NCBI GenBank assembly: GCA_036898135.1
Contig: CM072511.1
Span: 44,633,141 to 44,697,140 of the forward strand
DNA: 64,000 bases
Direction of reading: 5' to 3'
From: Oncomelania hupensis
Taxonomy: Eukaryota; Mollusca; Gastropoda; Littorinimorpha; Pomatiopsidae
The translations under genes and the position numbers were made by a program. This document shows positions 46,201 to 57,875 of the stretch, in pieces (positions within the stretch are counted from its first letter, which is position 1; every line of letters begins with the position of its first letter). The notes under the pieces were generated by a model. It had not been told where the DNA came from, did no database searches, and saw only the letters and a program-made list of their open reading frames with translations.

Positions 46201-46620
46201 AAGGCCTTGTTTAAAAAGATTACTTCTATTCACCACAGAGCTGCAAAATTATTTATTTCCAACACTTCCATCACAACTGATTCAAAATAAAAAATAGCTG
46301 GCATGCTCCCCATTTAACAAACACCTTAATTACAATAGAGCCGTTTTAAGGTACAAAATACTAAACAATACAGCTCGTTATTATTTAAAAGTACCTGTTA
46401 GTAAATCCCCATCGCGTTATTCAATTTTCAGATATAATTTAACATTTCCACAACCATATTTAAAATATCTCTGTCTTATTCTGGTCCAAGTGTGTGGAAT
46501 TCTCTACCACAAGAAATCATGGACAGTAAATCATTAACATCATTTAAAACTAGACTCCACAAATTTATATTCTCCCTTTGCTCCTAATATTTCAGATGAT
46601 TGTATACCCCTTGCCCTTCC
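43250..46620 (+). pseudogene. Decayed LINE (ORF1-like part to RT C-terminus), interrupted
   Basis: Plus-strand fragments in several frames fit one old non-LTR element. 43255-44560 holds frames that look coding but are unassigned (EEYDSVEEIQPIVENLRYQI; Pro/Lys-rich parts). 45165-45580 resembles an SGNH-hydrolase-like ORF1 end (KQFDGVNLVDNDAVFYT, then FRDQIHSNIRG and SCLAFNIKRSYS, with the D..H.N..G pattern). 45940-46590 retains LINE RT C-terminal features (RSVIILDNKLCWHSHI; SGPSVWNSLPQEIMDS, then LTSFKTRLHKFIF) amid many stops. The core RT is not recognisable. A minus-strand LINE copy is inserted at about 44570-45075. Confidence 0.6.
44570..45075 (-). mobile_element. 5'-truncated CR1/L2-like LINE 3' end, nested
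   Basis: On the minus strand the 5' part encodes WNSLPSHIRNIQSTQAFKK then ALKTHLFKLHY, the usual C-terminus of CR1/L2/Rex-type RT, followed by a 3' UTR ending CCCGCTATATAAAAATCCG and an (ATT)n tail (44563-44580). ACTTAT occurs at both edges and may be a short duplication. Confidence 0.75.
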
Positions 46621-46916
46621 TTATCTTGCGACAGTTTTTTTGAGGTGTGAATTAGCTTGTATATGTGTGGTAGGGAGAAGGGAGGGTATCGGAGAGTGGG
46701 GGTGGTTGAAGATGTTTGTATTTAGGTACATTAATAGTCTTAGTAATTTCTTTAATTCTTACCAAAGGTTTGTATTGGTTTCAAAACAATGTTATGTTAA
46801 CTATTTTGATCGTTCTCAATAGTTTTTTTGTTTTTGTTTTTTAAATTAGCACTAGCTATAACACAGGTCCATATGACCTAATGCTGTTATACTATTAAAG
46901 GTTTCGACTTCGACTT

Positions 46917-46919
<3 letters not shown>
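46621..46919. other. Unannotated stretch
   Basis: Ends with TTTCGACTTCGACTTC, a short repeat running into the TC tract. Confidence 0.35.

Positions 46920-47006
<87 letters not shown>
46920..47006. repeat. (TC)n microsatellite
   Basis: About 41 TC units. Confidence 0.97.
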
Positions 47007-47007
<1 letters not shown>

Positions 47008-47449
47008 CTCTTTCTCTCTTTCGTGTGTATGTCTGTGCCAATCCCCCACAGTTCCCAGGTTGAAGGCTCGAAGTTCCCTGCCTAGTTGGATTGCGTGTTT
47101 TACTTCCGGCAGTATGAGAATAGCTTAAATCCGTACTTTTCGTGGTTTCTGTAAAATTATTCATGTTGTAGAGAAACAGAAAGTTTGTGTAAAAACAGAA
47201 GAAGTAGGCTAACTTAGATGTTTTGCCTAAAGAGGTACATATGGAGTTTGATGCAAGGATCTTGAACATTAGTAGATGCTACCCTTATAGGTAGTTAGGG
47301 GGAATAATAGAACAAAGATTTATCATCCCCAATTTCGCTGTCATTGGTTTAAAAATGAGTCTAATGTCCTTGCTTTTGATTTACTCTTTTATTTAAAAGA
47401 AATGATATATGTCATAGAAGAGTTTATTAGAAACCAATGGTGCCCGATA
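47007..47449. other. Unannotated stretch
   Basis: Nothing recognised. Confidence 0.35.
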
Positions 47450-47600
47450 GGTGCGGGATCGATCCAGGATCTGGGCGTTATGTTTCTCCGAATATTATTT
47501 ACTTTCGACTCGGGCAACGTCTCCGGGGTTTTCTCCGGTTACTCCGGTTGCTCCCCCAGCAAAATTTCAAAAACACAACCAAATAATATTAGGTAGGCTG
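47450..47600 (+). repeat. SINE body fragment related to family 2
   Basis: GGGGTTTTCTCCGGTTACTC and CGGTTGCTCCCCC resemble the core of the 7.6-kb SINE. No tRNA-like head is clear. Confidence 0.5.
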
Positions 47601-48276
47601 GGTTTGGGTACGCCAAAGGCTGCGACTACGCCTTCCCAGGGCAGACGGCCCAGAATTTCCCGATGAAAATGGACAACAAGGTTTCAAAAAACAAAATCAA
47701 ATTAATCCACATCATTGCCGTAAAAGCTTTCTCATTAAAGTGTTGGGAGCTTTTAAAAAAAAAAAATTTAATAATTTCCTTGACAACGGTACCTCGCAAA
47801 TCTAGCAGAGGGGTATTTGATAATGTCTTCAAGCGTCACTCCATTCCACAGGCACACAGTCCTCTCCCCTTAAATAATCCACAGCCAAAGCGCTAATCGG
47901 CTAAAGCATGTTGGTCACGCTCCGATGATTTTCATTTGTGTGCACCTACACAGGTAGGTAGGTAGATTAAAGTCCCGCGTCACATTAGCGAATAGGGGAC
48001 TGGGAAAGGGGGGGGGGGGATGAAGGTGACCTACACAGGTCTTCTAGAAGAGATTTATATACTGCTTATAGCAGACAGAGCATGGAAGTATAAACTAGAG
48101 CAGACGATTTTCAGAGCGGTACAAAGTAAAGATTTTTTTTTTTTTTAAATTCGTCAATATCAGAGACTCCCCTCCCTCCCCCACCTCCTCCCCCCATACA
48201 CAAACATACACACACAGAGACGCGCGCGTTCTTTTTCGCAGTTTAACAGACTCGTTTGCAATGATAACTAAACTGT
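47601..48276. other. Unannotated stretch
   Basis: (GTAG)n at 47952-47966, a G-run near 48008. Nothing recognised. Confidence 0.4.
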
Positions 48277-48287
48277 AGATTTATGTG

Positions 48288-48328
48288 TGGTGCCCCTACG
48301 ACCTCCGAGTTACGGGATAGAATAGGAT
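48288..48328 (+). mobile_element. Extreme 3' fragment (41 bp) of the RTE-like LINE
   Basis: TGGTGCCCCTACGACCTCCG, GAGTTACGGG and an (ATAGG/ATAGA) tail match the other RTE ends. A perfect 11-bp duplication AGATTTATGTG (48277-48287, 48329-48339) shows it is a genuine insertion. Confidence 0.85.
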
Positions 48329-48339
48329 AGATTTATGTG

Positions 48340-48702
48340 CAACTGTTTTGTTGAGGTGGAATACAATTAACGATAATGTGTAAATACATTTAGTTTTTGT
48401 TTTTGTTTGTTTTGTTTCTGCTTTATTTGTTTGTTCTTTCGTTATTTTCTTCTTTATTTGTCCAACACTCTCATATCCGTCTGTTATATCCTTTCATAAT
48501 TACGTTATTCAAATACTCTACAAAAATGTGAATATTATTGCTGGCCTTCGTTACTATGGAAACCTAACTTTTTATAGTAAAGGTGTACTGTTGTTGATGT
48601 CGCTCTACCGCGGATTTTTGTCACCGTGGTCCATTTCTTTTGCTATCAATGTTGGGGCTGCACCTAACTGTTCCAGTACGGCAGAAATATGTATAGGGAG
48701 AG
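48340..48702. other. Unannotated stretch
   Basis: T-rich; nothing recognised. Confidence 0.4.
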
Positions 48703-48834
<132 letters not shown>

Positions 48835-48889
48835 AGGGTTCCTGTGTCTAGACTAATAATAAAAATAAAGATTTATTGAATTGAATTTA

Positions 48890-49224
48890 TCAGTGGCACT
48901 TGGTTCCTGCAGAGCACAAATTCTTTCATTTATCACCTGCATATTATGTTCTGTCTAACAACAACAACAACAAAGATTGCAACGGCACAGCACGGCTGCA
49001 AAGGAATGTTGTCCCATGTAGTCCTCTATTTGATCTTATTCGCGCCATGTCACAGCCTCAACAATCCTTCTCTTTACCTTTTACTTCGCTGCATCCAGCT
49101 CACTTTAACTGTAACCCGAGGAGCAAGCCGCACGGCGAAAGAGATTATGCGCACAAACTTCCAAACGTTGTCTGCATGGGCGAGCCTACTTTTTCCTTTT
49201 GAACAATGATTGACGCTCTCCTTT
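48890..49224. other. Unannotated stretch
   Basis: Nothing recognised. Confidence 0.35.
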
Positions 49225-49345
49225 CACGCCACCTGCCTTTAGCTCCGCGCAGACGCAGACGCGTGGCCGGCGCGTGCGGTTGTAGCCAATGAAAAGAACT
49301 GCCACCTGTCACGGCGAGGGGTGGGGCTGAGGCGCGTGTCACAGG
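49225..49345. promoter_or_regulatory. CpG-rich promoter-like patch
   Basis: A short GC/CpG-rich island in AT-rich DNA with AGCCAATG (CCAAT box), GGGGTGGGGCTG (GC-box-like) and two CACCTG E-boxes. No linked gene identified, so the promoter role is inference. Confidence 0.3.
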
Positions 49346-49794
49346 GATTAAGGCAATGAAAAAGCGCCACAAACTAGGTTTTGGGAGCGAACTTCGTAAC
49401 ACACTCAGGACTGCGCTATCGTGCAGTTTCAAATAATAATCAGTGTTATGTGAGTAAAAAATAAAATAAAATAAAAATAATAACATAAAAATAAAGAGGG
49501 GATCGGGTGACGGTGGGGATTGTTCTGATATAACACACATAAGCTCATAGAGCTTCTCAAGGCGCTGGCAACTAGTGCATCTCCAGCATGCACAAAATAT
49601 TTACTGAAATATAAATTTGAACCCACGTCTCTGAATACGTACGTACACAAGAGTTGCACCCTAAATCTCCGAGACACAGGTGCCAGTACCTCTGAATAGC
49701 GTTCATACTTCATTCTCTACAATAGGTCTCCACACTAACGGAATTAATTAGACCGATGCGTAATTCATACTGGTTTATGTTCGTTAGTATTCAT
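49346..49794. other. Unannotated stretch
   Basis: An AAAATA-rich patch at 49460-49495 and a possible SINE-tail scrap (GAGCTTCTCAAGGCGCTGGC) at 49549-49568. Confidence 0.4.
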
Positions 49795-49805
49795 TCTTAG
49801 TAGAA

Positions 49806-50383
49806 CATTACATTACATGATTATTGCTTTAGGTCCAGCGGACTCTTCTGAGCCAAATCAGGACCGGACAACCCCTGATCCGCATAAAACATCTGCTGAA
49901 ACAACCCTAGTGGTAAAACTGAAAGCTCTCCACCAGCCAGTCACTTTACAATAAAGACATCCCAAGCAGGGGACGCTGAGGCTGTACTCTAATTTATCGA
50001 ACCCCCGTTTACAAAAACAAAATAGAATACAAACATCATTATAAATTATCAACAAAACACATACATATAAAATGCCTACATTGCTAAATAATAACATCAT
50101 AGGAAGCCCTAGTGACCACCTGGCAGAAAGCGTCCAATATTCCCAAGCTGATCCAACAGACATCGAACACAAATAAGGAGTCTTGTCCCGGAAGAGTTTT
50201 CAAGAAAAAAGGTAGGTGACTGGTATAGCGAAGAAGAAGATAGTATAGCAGATTGATAGAACAGAGCAGGAATGAGAAAGAACAAATGAGAAAGACAGCG
50301 ACAGTGGGAATTTAAAGCACTAAATTTCCAGAAAGTGGGGATACTATTTATACTGAAACCCCCGGCACCGCAACGGGGGATAG
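49806..50383 (-). mobile_element. Pentamer-tailed retroposon (copy 6, full length)
   Basis: Very close to the 30-kb copy, same subtype. Target duplication TCTTAGTAGAA/TCTTAGAAGAA (49795-49805, 50384-50394; one mismatch). Confidence 0.9.
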
Positions 50384-50394
50384 TCTTAGAAGAA

Positions 50395-50864
50395 AACTAA
50401 ACTAATATTAGACCTACATAGGCCTACTGAGTGCCAGAGCTCCTACTCTTCAAACTTTCCAATTTGTGTCTGCATCCGTCTCGGGGGCACATGGTTGAGG
50501 TTGGCGGGTATTATATTTTGCAACTACAACTACAAAATTGTGTTAGTGTGCAGATATTTCAACGCACGTCTCCACTACGCTCATGTGTCCGGGGACGTTA
50601 AACCTTACCTAAGAAGAAGATATTTCAATCCTTAATATTTTCATATAGTTGTATGCAGACGAGGTCAACTGGGTTGAAACCAAACGAGACTTCTTAAGTT
50701 TGTACTGTTTCATCATTACACTGTGCATCAAACAACGAGATTTGCTGCGCATCATCCCATGCGATAAGTTTAGTAACACAGTAAAGTGTCGTCACGTGTA
50801 ACCTATTTTTCTCGCAATGTCATGTCACCGACCCCGATGTCCTGTGTCATAATTTGCCGACCTA
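50395..50864. other. Unannotated stretch
   Basis: Nothing recognised. Confidence 0.35.
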
Positions 50865-51625
50865 ATTAAAAACAAATCAATGGTAAAATCAATTTAAATT
50901 CAAACCGGATCAATTCTGCGGATATGACGACAAGAAAACAACTCAAATTAATAACCCCCCCCCTCCCCCAACACACACACACCCATGCACTCACACGCAC
51001 GCATGACTGAAAGCACGCATGTACGACCTGATTACTGCTATATTATTTTATTAACTTGTGTTCCAACGAATGACAAAAACAAATGAACGGTAAAATCAAT
51101 TTAACTAGCGTACATTCAACATCTATCAACTTTGCGATCTAACAATAAGCACACAACTGCAAATCAATCAACCACATATACACACATGCGCGCGCACACA
51201 CATAATTCAATACACACAGGCACGACGTACATCAATTTTTTTGGGCCTTATTATTCTATTAACTTCTGTTTGAATGAATGACGAAAAGAAATGAACGGTA
51301 AAAACATTTAAATTCAAACTCGATCAACTTTGCGTTCTAACAACAAGAAATAAAAGCAAATCGCGCGCACACACACACAAACACACCCACACGCATGATT
51401 GAATGCACACACGCACGATGTACACCAACGGTTTTTGCTTTATTATTTTATTAACTTCTGTTCGAATGAATAACGAGAACAACTCAACGGAAAAATCAAG
51501 TTACATTCGAAATCTATCAACTTTGCGATCTAACAACAACAAAACAATTCACACGGATAAACCGTACGTCATAAACACGCACACACGCATGATTGAATGC
51601 CCGTACGCACGACATTACACCGATG
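50865..51625 (+). repeat. Tandem array of about four ~190-210 bp units
   Basis: Each unit has a (T)TATTTTATTAACTTCTGTT block, then AATGAACGGTAAAATCAATT, then ATCAACTTTGCGATCTAACA, then a CA-rich part and GCATGATTGAATGC. The ACGGTAAAA motif recurs near 50880, 51087, 51296 and 51487. Units are diverged, so the array is old. Confidence 0.85.
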
Positions 51626-52079
51626 TTGCAGACTTAACGATACTTAAATACTTATTTTTACATTTAGAACATATGTAAATCTATGATAACACATATCCCA
51701 CAACTTTACAAATGCGGTTTTGGAGAAAAGGGGGTGGAGAGTGTAGGGTCATGGTTGAGGGTGAAGGGGGTTGGGGTTGTGGGATAGTATGGATCAACAA
51801 TAGTAGAATAAAGAATCCGACCTTAAGAAAGCTGTAAATAACGATGTTGACATGAAAAATTACATGGTTAACACACTCCCAACTCGTATGTACAATTTAA
51901 AAATAAATAAATAAATAAATAAGTGTAACCAGAAGGGCAAAGCCCATATTACTCACAAGCTTTTTAGGGAATCTCATTTACACTACTCAATATGTAAAAA
52001 AAAAAAAGTAAAGTGCAGCATAGTTAGAACTAAACGAAAGTTGAATTTGAAAGACGAAACGTAATATTTGACTTCGACC
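51626..52079. other. Unannotated stretch
   Basis: (AAAT)n at 51899-51921. Nothing else recognised. Confidence 0.4.
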
Positions 52080-52470
52080 ATACGATGACCTTGACCTCCG
52101 CATGATACAAGAAGTATGAAATTAATATATATTTAACATATATTCAAAGCCCACATGACTCATATGCTCTTTATGGAGCTCAAAAATGAGTGCCCAGAAA
52201 AATAAAATGAAATGCTGGCATTCAAATGCAAACACCGGATTTCACGTTTCAATGCTCTTGACCTTGAGATGACATTGACCTCCGGCTCCAAATACACTCA
52301 TGTACTATCAAATAAAGTACAGCAATGTATTATGCCAAAAAAACCTGGTGACCTTGAAATGACCTTGACCTCCATTGACCTTGACCTTGGGATGATCTTG
52401 GCCCTCACGTGATCTGTCATGCATGTCTGATCAAATACCCCAATGGTATTGCATACTATTTTTATTTTAA
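52080..52470 (+). repeat. TGACCTTGA-rich old repeat (copy 1)
   Basis: GCTCTTGACCTTGAGATGAC, ATCAAATAAA.TACAGCAA and TTGCATACTAT blocks recur in order at about 55560-55870. TGACCTTGAC(C) occurs several times. Family unknown. Confidence 0.7.
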
Positions 52471-52529
52471 CAACTTTATTAACACCGAGTGAAATTCGGG
52501 CACTTTCATTTGGCACTATGGATTAAAAG

Positions 52530-52930
52530 AAAGAGATTACTCTTATATAGCGCACTTACAAGCTCTTCTTCAAGTGGTTCTTCTCCTTTTAAAAAGGAAA
52601 CTTTAGGTGACATAAGTATGCCCAATATGAAGGCGAGCCAGAACGGTTTCTTCTTTGCGGGTGGACGCAAAGTCAGGCAAAGAAGCAGACAAATCTGGAA
52701 TAATTTGAAATAATTTGTTATTGATTCGATTAGACCATTCGGTCTGCCACAGCCGTTTACAATAAGATCCAGTCATACAACACAGGTCAGACAGAGTATG
52801 GAACAAACCGGAAAATCTTTGAAGGGAAATCTAGATGCAGAGCTTCTTTATCCGCTTTGTCCACTGCAATATTGCCGCGGATGCCCATGTGACTAGGTAC
52901 CCACATACAAACTATCTTTTTACCCTCAGA
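52530..52930 (-). pseudogene. LINE RNase H and C-terminal fragment
   Basis: On the minus strand CMWVPSHMGIRGNIAVDKAD (about 52915-52840) is the end of a LINE RNase H domain (WVPSH.GI.GN..AD), and RLWQTEWSNRINNKLFQI to VLARLHIGHTYVT (52755-52603) is the usual region after it in I/Nimb/Jockey-type elements. Frames are broken near 52820 and 52605. After KGEEPL it runs into GTGCGCTATATAAGAGTAAT, a V-SINE-like tail. Confidence 0.72.
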
Positions 52931-54289
52931 AACAAGTTGTGTGTGGAGGTCATGGATCTCTGCCAGAAAAGGGTGCGATGTCTTTCTCGTGGAAGTGAGG
53001 TTGACCTAATTTGCAAAGTATGTGTGCCTCATTGATATCTGTCGCGAAACTGTTATCGAGGGTCAGACGAGATATGACGACAGCTGTGGCGTCATGTTTC
53101 TGTTACGAATTAATCGCCATTTTTTATCCTAGATTTTCATTAAAGAAGCGAAAAGATCATTCTGTTCGAAAATTCTTTTTAATTTCGCTTGATAGCAGTA
53201 GGAATTGGTTTTATGAAAATTTACCCTGCTGCAAGTTATTGATCTTGATTAATGTTGTATTTTAGAGGATAGTGCTTTTGCTTAGCGGAATATCCATTGG
53301 CTCCCTTAGTTATGAAGATTTCCTGGTAGCAAAAGGAGAATCGAACTCGAATCGGTTGAAAAATCAGTCATTGGGCAGTTGGTGAAGAGTGAGAGAGGAC
53401 ACGACTCCAGTTCTTGTGGCAACCAAGCAATTTGGATACCTACGATGGGTTTGGTTTTCCGCTGGACGGCTATATTATCACTGGGATGAGGCTACAGTTT
53501 ACCTTTCAGTGTGTGAGATCGCCTGCGCAAGATGACCTGGTCACCAGCCGAGCGGACCGTAGTGGATCAGTGGAGTTGAATACTTAAGCTGCACAGCGAC
53601 TTGTGAAGGTGTCGTTCTGTTTGTTCTTGCCAAATTCTTGCACCGCGGGGTAAATATTTTGATTTCATTTCACTCGGGACAATTTTAATAGAATTAGAAG
53701 ATTTCAAAAGCAAAGAAGTTTATTTTCTGTATTTTTCCTTGAATTCACTTTTTCCTCAGAAAACTAGTTTTGCTTAATCATAATGTGTTTTTTTTAATCA
53801 CAGCCGGACCAGAAAAAGCCTAGGTTTGTATGAAATGTTATTGTTGTGTTTGATGTTCATGCTCGAGTTCGGGACGTGGGTTCAAGACCCTGTACAGTGT
53901 ACCATGGTGACATCGAAAGTTCTTGGTTGGTCTTGACTACTACACGTCTTCCTTTCTACATCATCTTCAAGTTTTGTCTTCGATGTTTACACCGTTTTCA
54001 AGAACAGCCCGCTTAAAGTTAAGTTAGAAAGATAAACAAAAATTTCGGCAATCGCAACTGGAAAATACATTTCTAAATTCTTCGAGAAAATATTAATAAA
54101 AGAATTGAACTTGGAAAGAAGGCTTAAGTGTTTTGTAAAGTGATGGAGTGAAAAGGTGCATCTTAGTTATTTTTGAATTGAAATAAAACCACGTTTCGGG
54201 AGTAAATCAAAGAGTCATGAGTAATGACCACTCCGAAACTAATTTTGGAAACAATATCGATCATGCATCATTGAAATTTTAATCATAAG
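52931..54289. other. Unannotated stretch
   Basis: 53280-53660 is less AT-rich and ends CCGCGG/GTAAAT, a possible non-coding first exon and donor, but nothing confirms it. Confidence 0.35.
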
Positions 54290-56400
54290 CTCAATATTAT
54301 ATTACTAACCTAGAAAAAAGTGAAATTTTTGGAAAATATATATATATTTTTTTTAACTAGCAACTGATGACCTTTTGACCTTTAACTTTAAAGAGAAGTC
54401 ATGCATTCGCTAATCATTTTTGAGGTCTCATTGGTTTACACTTTTTTTTTTTTTTTTACCAAGTTTGATTGTGATAGTTGAAATAGGCTGTGAGTATTTA
54501 GCCACTTTACAGTTTTTGGACTGACAGACAGACGGACATATTTTTTTCCGATTTCATTTTTGGACTATTTAAGACGACTCATCTCGCGCAGATTAGCAAA
54601 AATCTGAAAACAATTTTTATGTGGAGTGAGTACATAAACTCACATTGGTATGCAGAATCAAAAAATAAATTAAGTTGTATAACGCTGGAAAATAATACTG
54701 ATCTTAAAATGACCTTGACTTTGAGGTGGCTAGCTTGTCTTTCCTTTCATGCTCACGTATTATAAAATTAACCAATGTTGATGCATAATGTGGGTAAAAT
54801 AAAAAAATAATAAAAAACATTCCAATTTTACGATGACAGACGTTTGACGTTTTTCGTAAGGCCTGGACTTTTTAAGATCGAGGCAAATGCGGAAAATACA
54901 TGAAAGATCAATCTACAATCTCTACATTCAACAAGTTTGGGCTCTTCATCTCTTATAGTTTAGGGTCACGGTCACTTCAAAGTGCCCCAAAGGGAACAGG
55001 CTTTGTACGGGTCTAGTGACTTCGACCTTCGACCGAATTTGACCAAATACAATTCACACACACGTGGTAGATGTGTCTTATTGATATCTCTTATGCACCC
55101 AAAAAATAATAAATCCACAATTAATAACTTACAAAAGAAAAATGAGTGAATTTTAGGGGAAAAATTGTCATGTTATTTACTAACATATCCCAAGCCTTTG
55201 ACCTTGAAGAAGGATCATTCAGTTACCGAGAGTTTTTGAGCTTCCATAGGGATACCAAGTTGGGTTTCGACTGGTTTCGAGTAATTGAGAACGTTCAAGT
55301 TTTTGCACATTCAGAGGGACGGGCAGAAAGTTTGTTAAAACAATATGTTGGGACTATTCAGGACGCATCTCACGCAGGTTAGTGAAAATCTTTGTTTTTA
55401 GTTTTGTGGTTACTACATTGACTCGCAAGCATGGGAGTCAAAATTCTAACACTTGTGTAAGCTTAGAACGTGCAAATGAATAAACTCGTATTCATAAAAA
55501 AAAGAACCGTTTAAAACTAGAAAGGCAAATCTCATATGACTCACATTCTTCGTATGTAACTCGCAATATTTAATATGAAAATGAGTGCCCATAAAAAAAA
55601 TAAATGTCGATATTAAAATGAAATGGCAATATTAAAATGCAAAGTAATACGGATTTGATCTTGCTATGCTCTTGACCTTGAGATGACCTTGACCTCCTGC
55701 TCCAAACAGACCCCTGTACTATCAAATAAACTACAGCAAAAGTATTATGCAAAAACAACAACAACAACAACAACAAAAAAAAACAGCGACCTTGGGATTA
55801 CTTTGACATTCACGTAATTTCTTATGTTCGTGAATGATCAAATAACTCAATATTGTTGCATACTATGTGTTAAATATACAGCCATTTCATTGTATGATGA
55901 TATATTTTTTAATGTTTCTATAAGGCCTAAAATGACTGACCTTCAAGATAACGCAAAAACAGAAACTATATGGAAGATCAATTTATCATCACTAAATACA
56001 ACAAGTTTGGACTTATATCTCTCATAGTTTAAGGTCACGGTCACTTCAAGATACCTATACTAACCGACTTTGGGCAGATCCAGTGACCTTGACCTTGGAG
56101 TGAGCTTGGCCAAATTTGTATAGGATCTATGTCTCATTGATATGTATGATGCCTCAAAGAATCATAAGTTCAATATTAATAACCTATCCAACAAAAAAAA
56201 TGTTTGGTTAAAAATTGTCATTTTTTGACCGTGACCTTGAAGTGAAGTCATTCATTCACCGATCATTTATGAGGTCTCATGAGTATACACCGTCTTACCA
56301 AGTTTGGTTGTGATCGTTTAAATAGGTTTTGACATATTAATCCACTTGCAAGTTTTGTTGAGACGGCGGACAGACGGACAGACGAACCTTTTTTTTTTTT
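54290..56400 (+). repeat. TGACCTTGA-rich old repeat region (further copies)
   Basis: 54355-54540 and 56215-56385 are copies of one segment (CATTCGCTAATCATTTTTGA / CATTCACCGATCATTTATGA; TTACCAAGTTTG; GACAGACAGACGGAC). 54900-55100 and 55960-56180 share ACAAGTTTGG, AGGTCACGGTCACTTCAA and TGTCTTATTGATAT/TGTCTCATTGATAT blocks. No coding capacity recognised. Confidence 0.7.
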
Positions 56401-57112
56401 TTAAATTCATTTTTGGACTACTTAGGACTCATTTTGTTCAGATTTGCAAATACCTGGATTTTTTTTTTTTTTTTGGGGGGGGGAGTGGGAAGGTGAGAGG
56501 GGTGGAGGGAGATAAAGGGGAGGGTAGGGGACGGTGGGGGATAGTGGGGTAGGGAAGAGGGGTGGGTTGAGTACAAAGACTCACATTGGTACGCATGTGA
56601 ATCAATAAGTGGTACGAGCAAATAAAGGCCACAGGCTAACAGTCTCTTGCCAGACTATCAAACTGTTGTGTTTCACCATCTTAGGTGTGCATTGGCTTAG
56701 CACCCCATCTAAAAACAATGGCATTTGCAGCATTCAGTGGATGTTTACAGCATTGTACTGCTCCGATGTTGTTCATATCTTGGCATACTGAATTTTCGAG
56801 GACTATTTTCTGGACATACAAAAAAAAAAAAAAGATACAAAAACACGAGAATAAACTTGTGAACTAACTAACTGAACAAATGACTGACAGAGCGAATGAA
56901 CGAAAAATTAAACAAAATAAGTAAATAAATATAGAAATGAGAAAATAATGCAACTGCTATTATGTTCAGTGAATAGCATAATTAGTTATGGCAATGTCAG
57001 GGTAGCAGTAGCCTGCAAGTATGAAGAAACGCAGAACATAAATTTTACTTTGGGACAGGAACATGGGAAATAATACACATTTAGTACTTTTTTTTTGATG
57101 GAGGGAGAAAGA
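56401..57112. other. Unannotated stretch
   Basis: T-run and G-rich patch at 56460-56570, then AT-rich DNA. Confidence 0.4.
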
Positions 57113-57137
57113 GACAGAGACGAGGGGGACAGAGAGA

Positions 57138-57200
<63 letters not shown>
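57113..57200. repeat. (GA)n microsatellite
   Basis: GA units with GACA interruptions. Confidence 0.96.
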
Positions 57201-57201
<1 letters not shown>

Positions 57202-57875
57202 GAGGGTCAGGGTGAGAGAAACCTACAGTGAGAAAGACAGGATAGAAAATAAAGCTACTATAATGCATACTTGCATACTTGAAAAATGTTTTTTCGGTGT
57301 TACACTTTTTCTTTTCCGTGATGACGACGATGGTGACAACGATCGTCAACTGTCCAAAAATGCCCAGAGCAGGCCACAGAGTTGCGAGCTTGCCTTAAAA
57401 AAAAAGAAGAAAAAAAAGTGGGGATGACTAAGTGATTGAATGTTTGAAGGACTGAATTGCTTGATTAATGAGAATTAAATGAATAACATATGCCTACAGT
57501 AAGTAGGAGGCACCTTTCGATCTTGGAAGACCATGTTTGTGCTCTGCAACTACGTTGGTCTGACACTCACTCATACAGCGCCTAACGTGGCTGTTGGCTT
57601 ACCGACCTACATGGGAACGTCAGTCCCGATGGCACTGACTGCACTTTATGGTGTCTTGTGCAGTGGCCGCTTTGCTTTTTTTCAATTGCGGATACTTTTC
57701 CTTATCAACCTGCCTCAGCTTGGCCTTTTCGTTCTGTGAAGAACTGCCTGTGCTCAGCTCCTGTTTCCACAGGACACCGGAGGCCGAGAGCATTTACAAA
57801 AGGATGGAAAAACGCATGGCATAAGTGCCGTGTGAACAATACAGAAAATGTCGATGTTTACTTTTATTTTTCTCA
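57201..57875. other. Unannotated stretch with an open frame
   Basis: A plus-strand frame at 57533-57739 (MFVLCNYVGLTLTHTAPNVA) is open and hydrophobic but matches nothing I know. The frame that continues into the LINE from 57658 is fortuitous upstream of 57876. Confidence 0.3.

Noticed and set aside
57658..57875. Extension of the LINE reverse transcriptase frame upstream of 57876
   Set aside because: The open frame continues by chance, but protein similarity to LINE RT begins only at HQSAYRPGH; the upstream residues match nothing.
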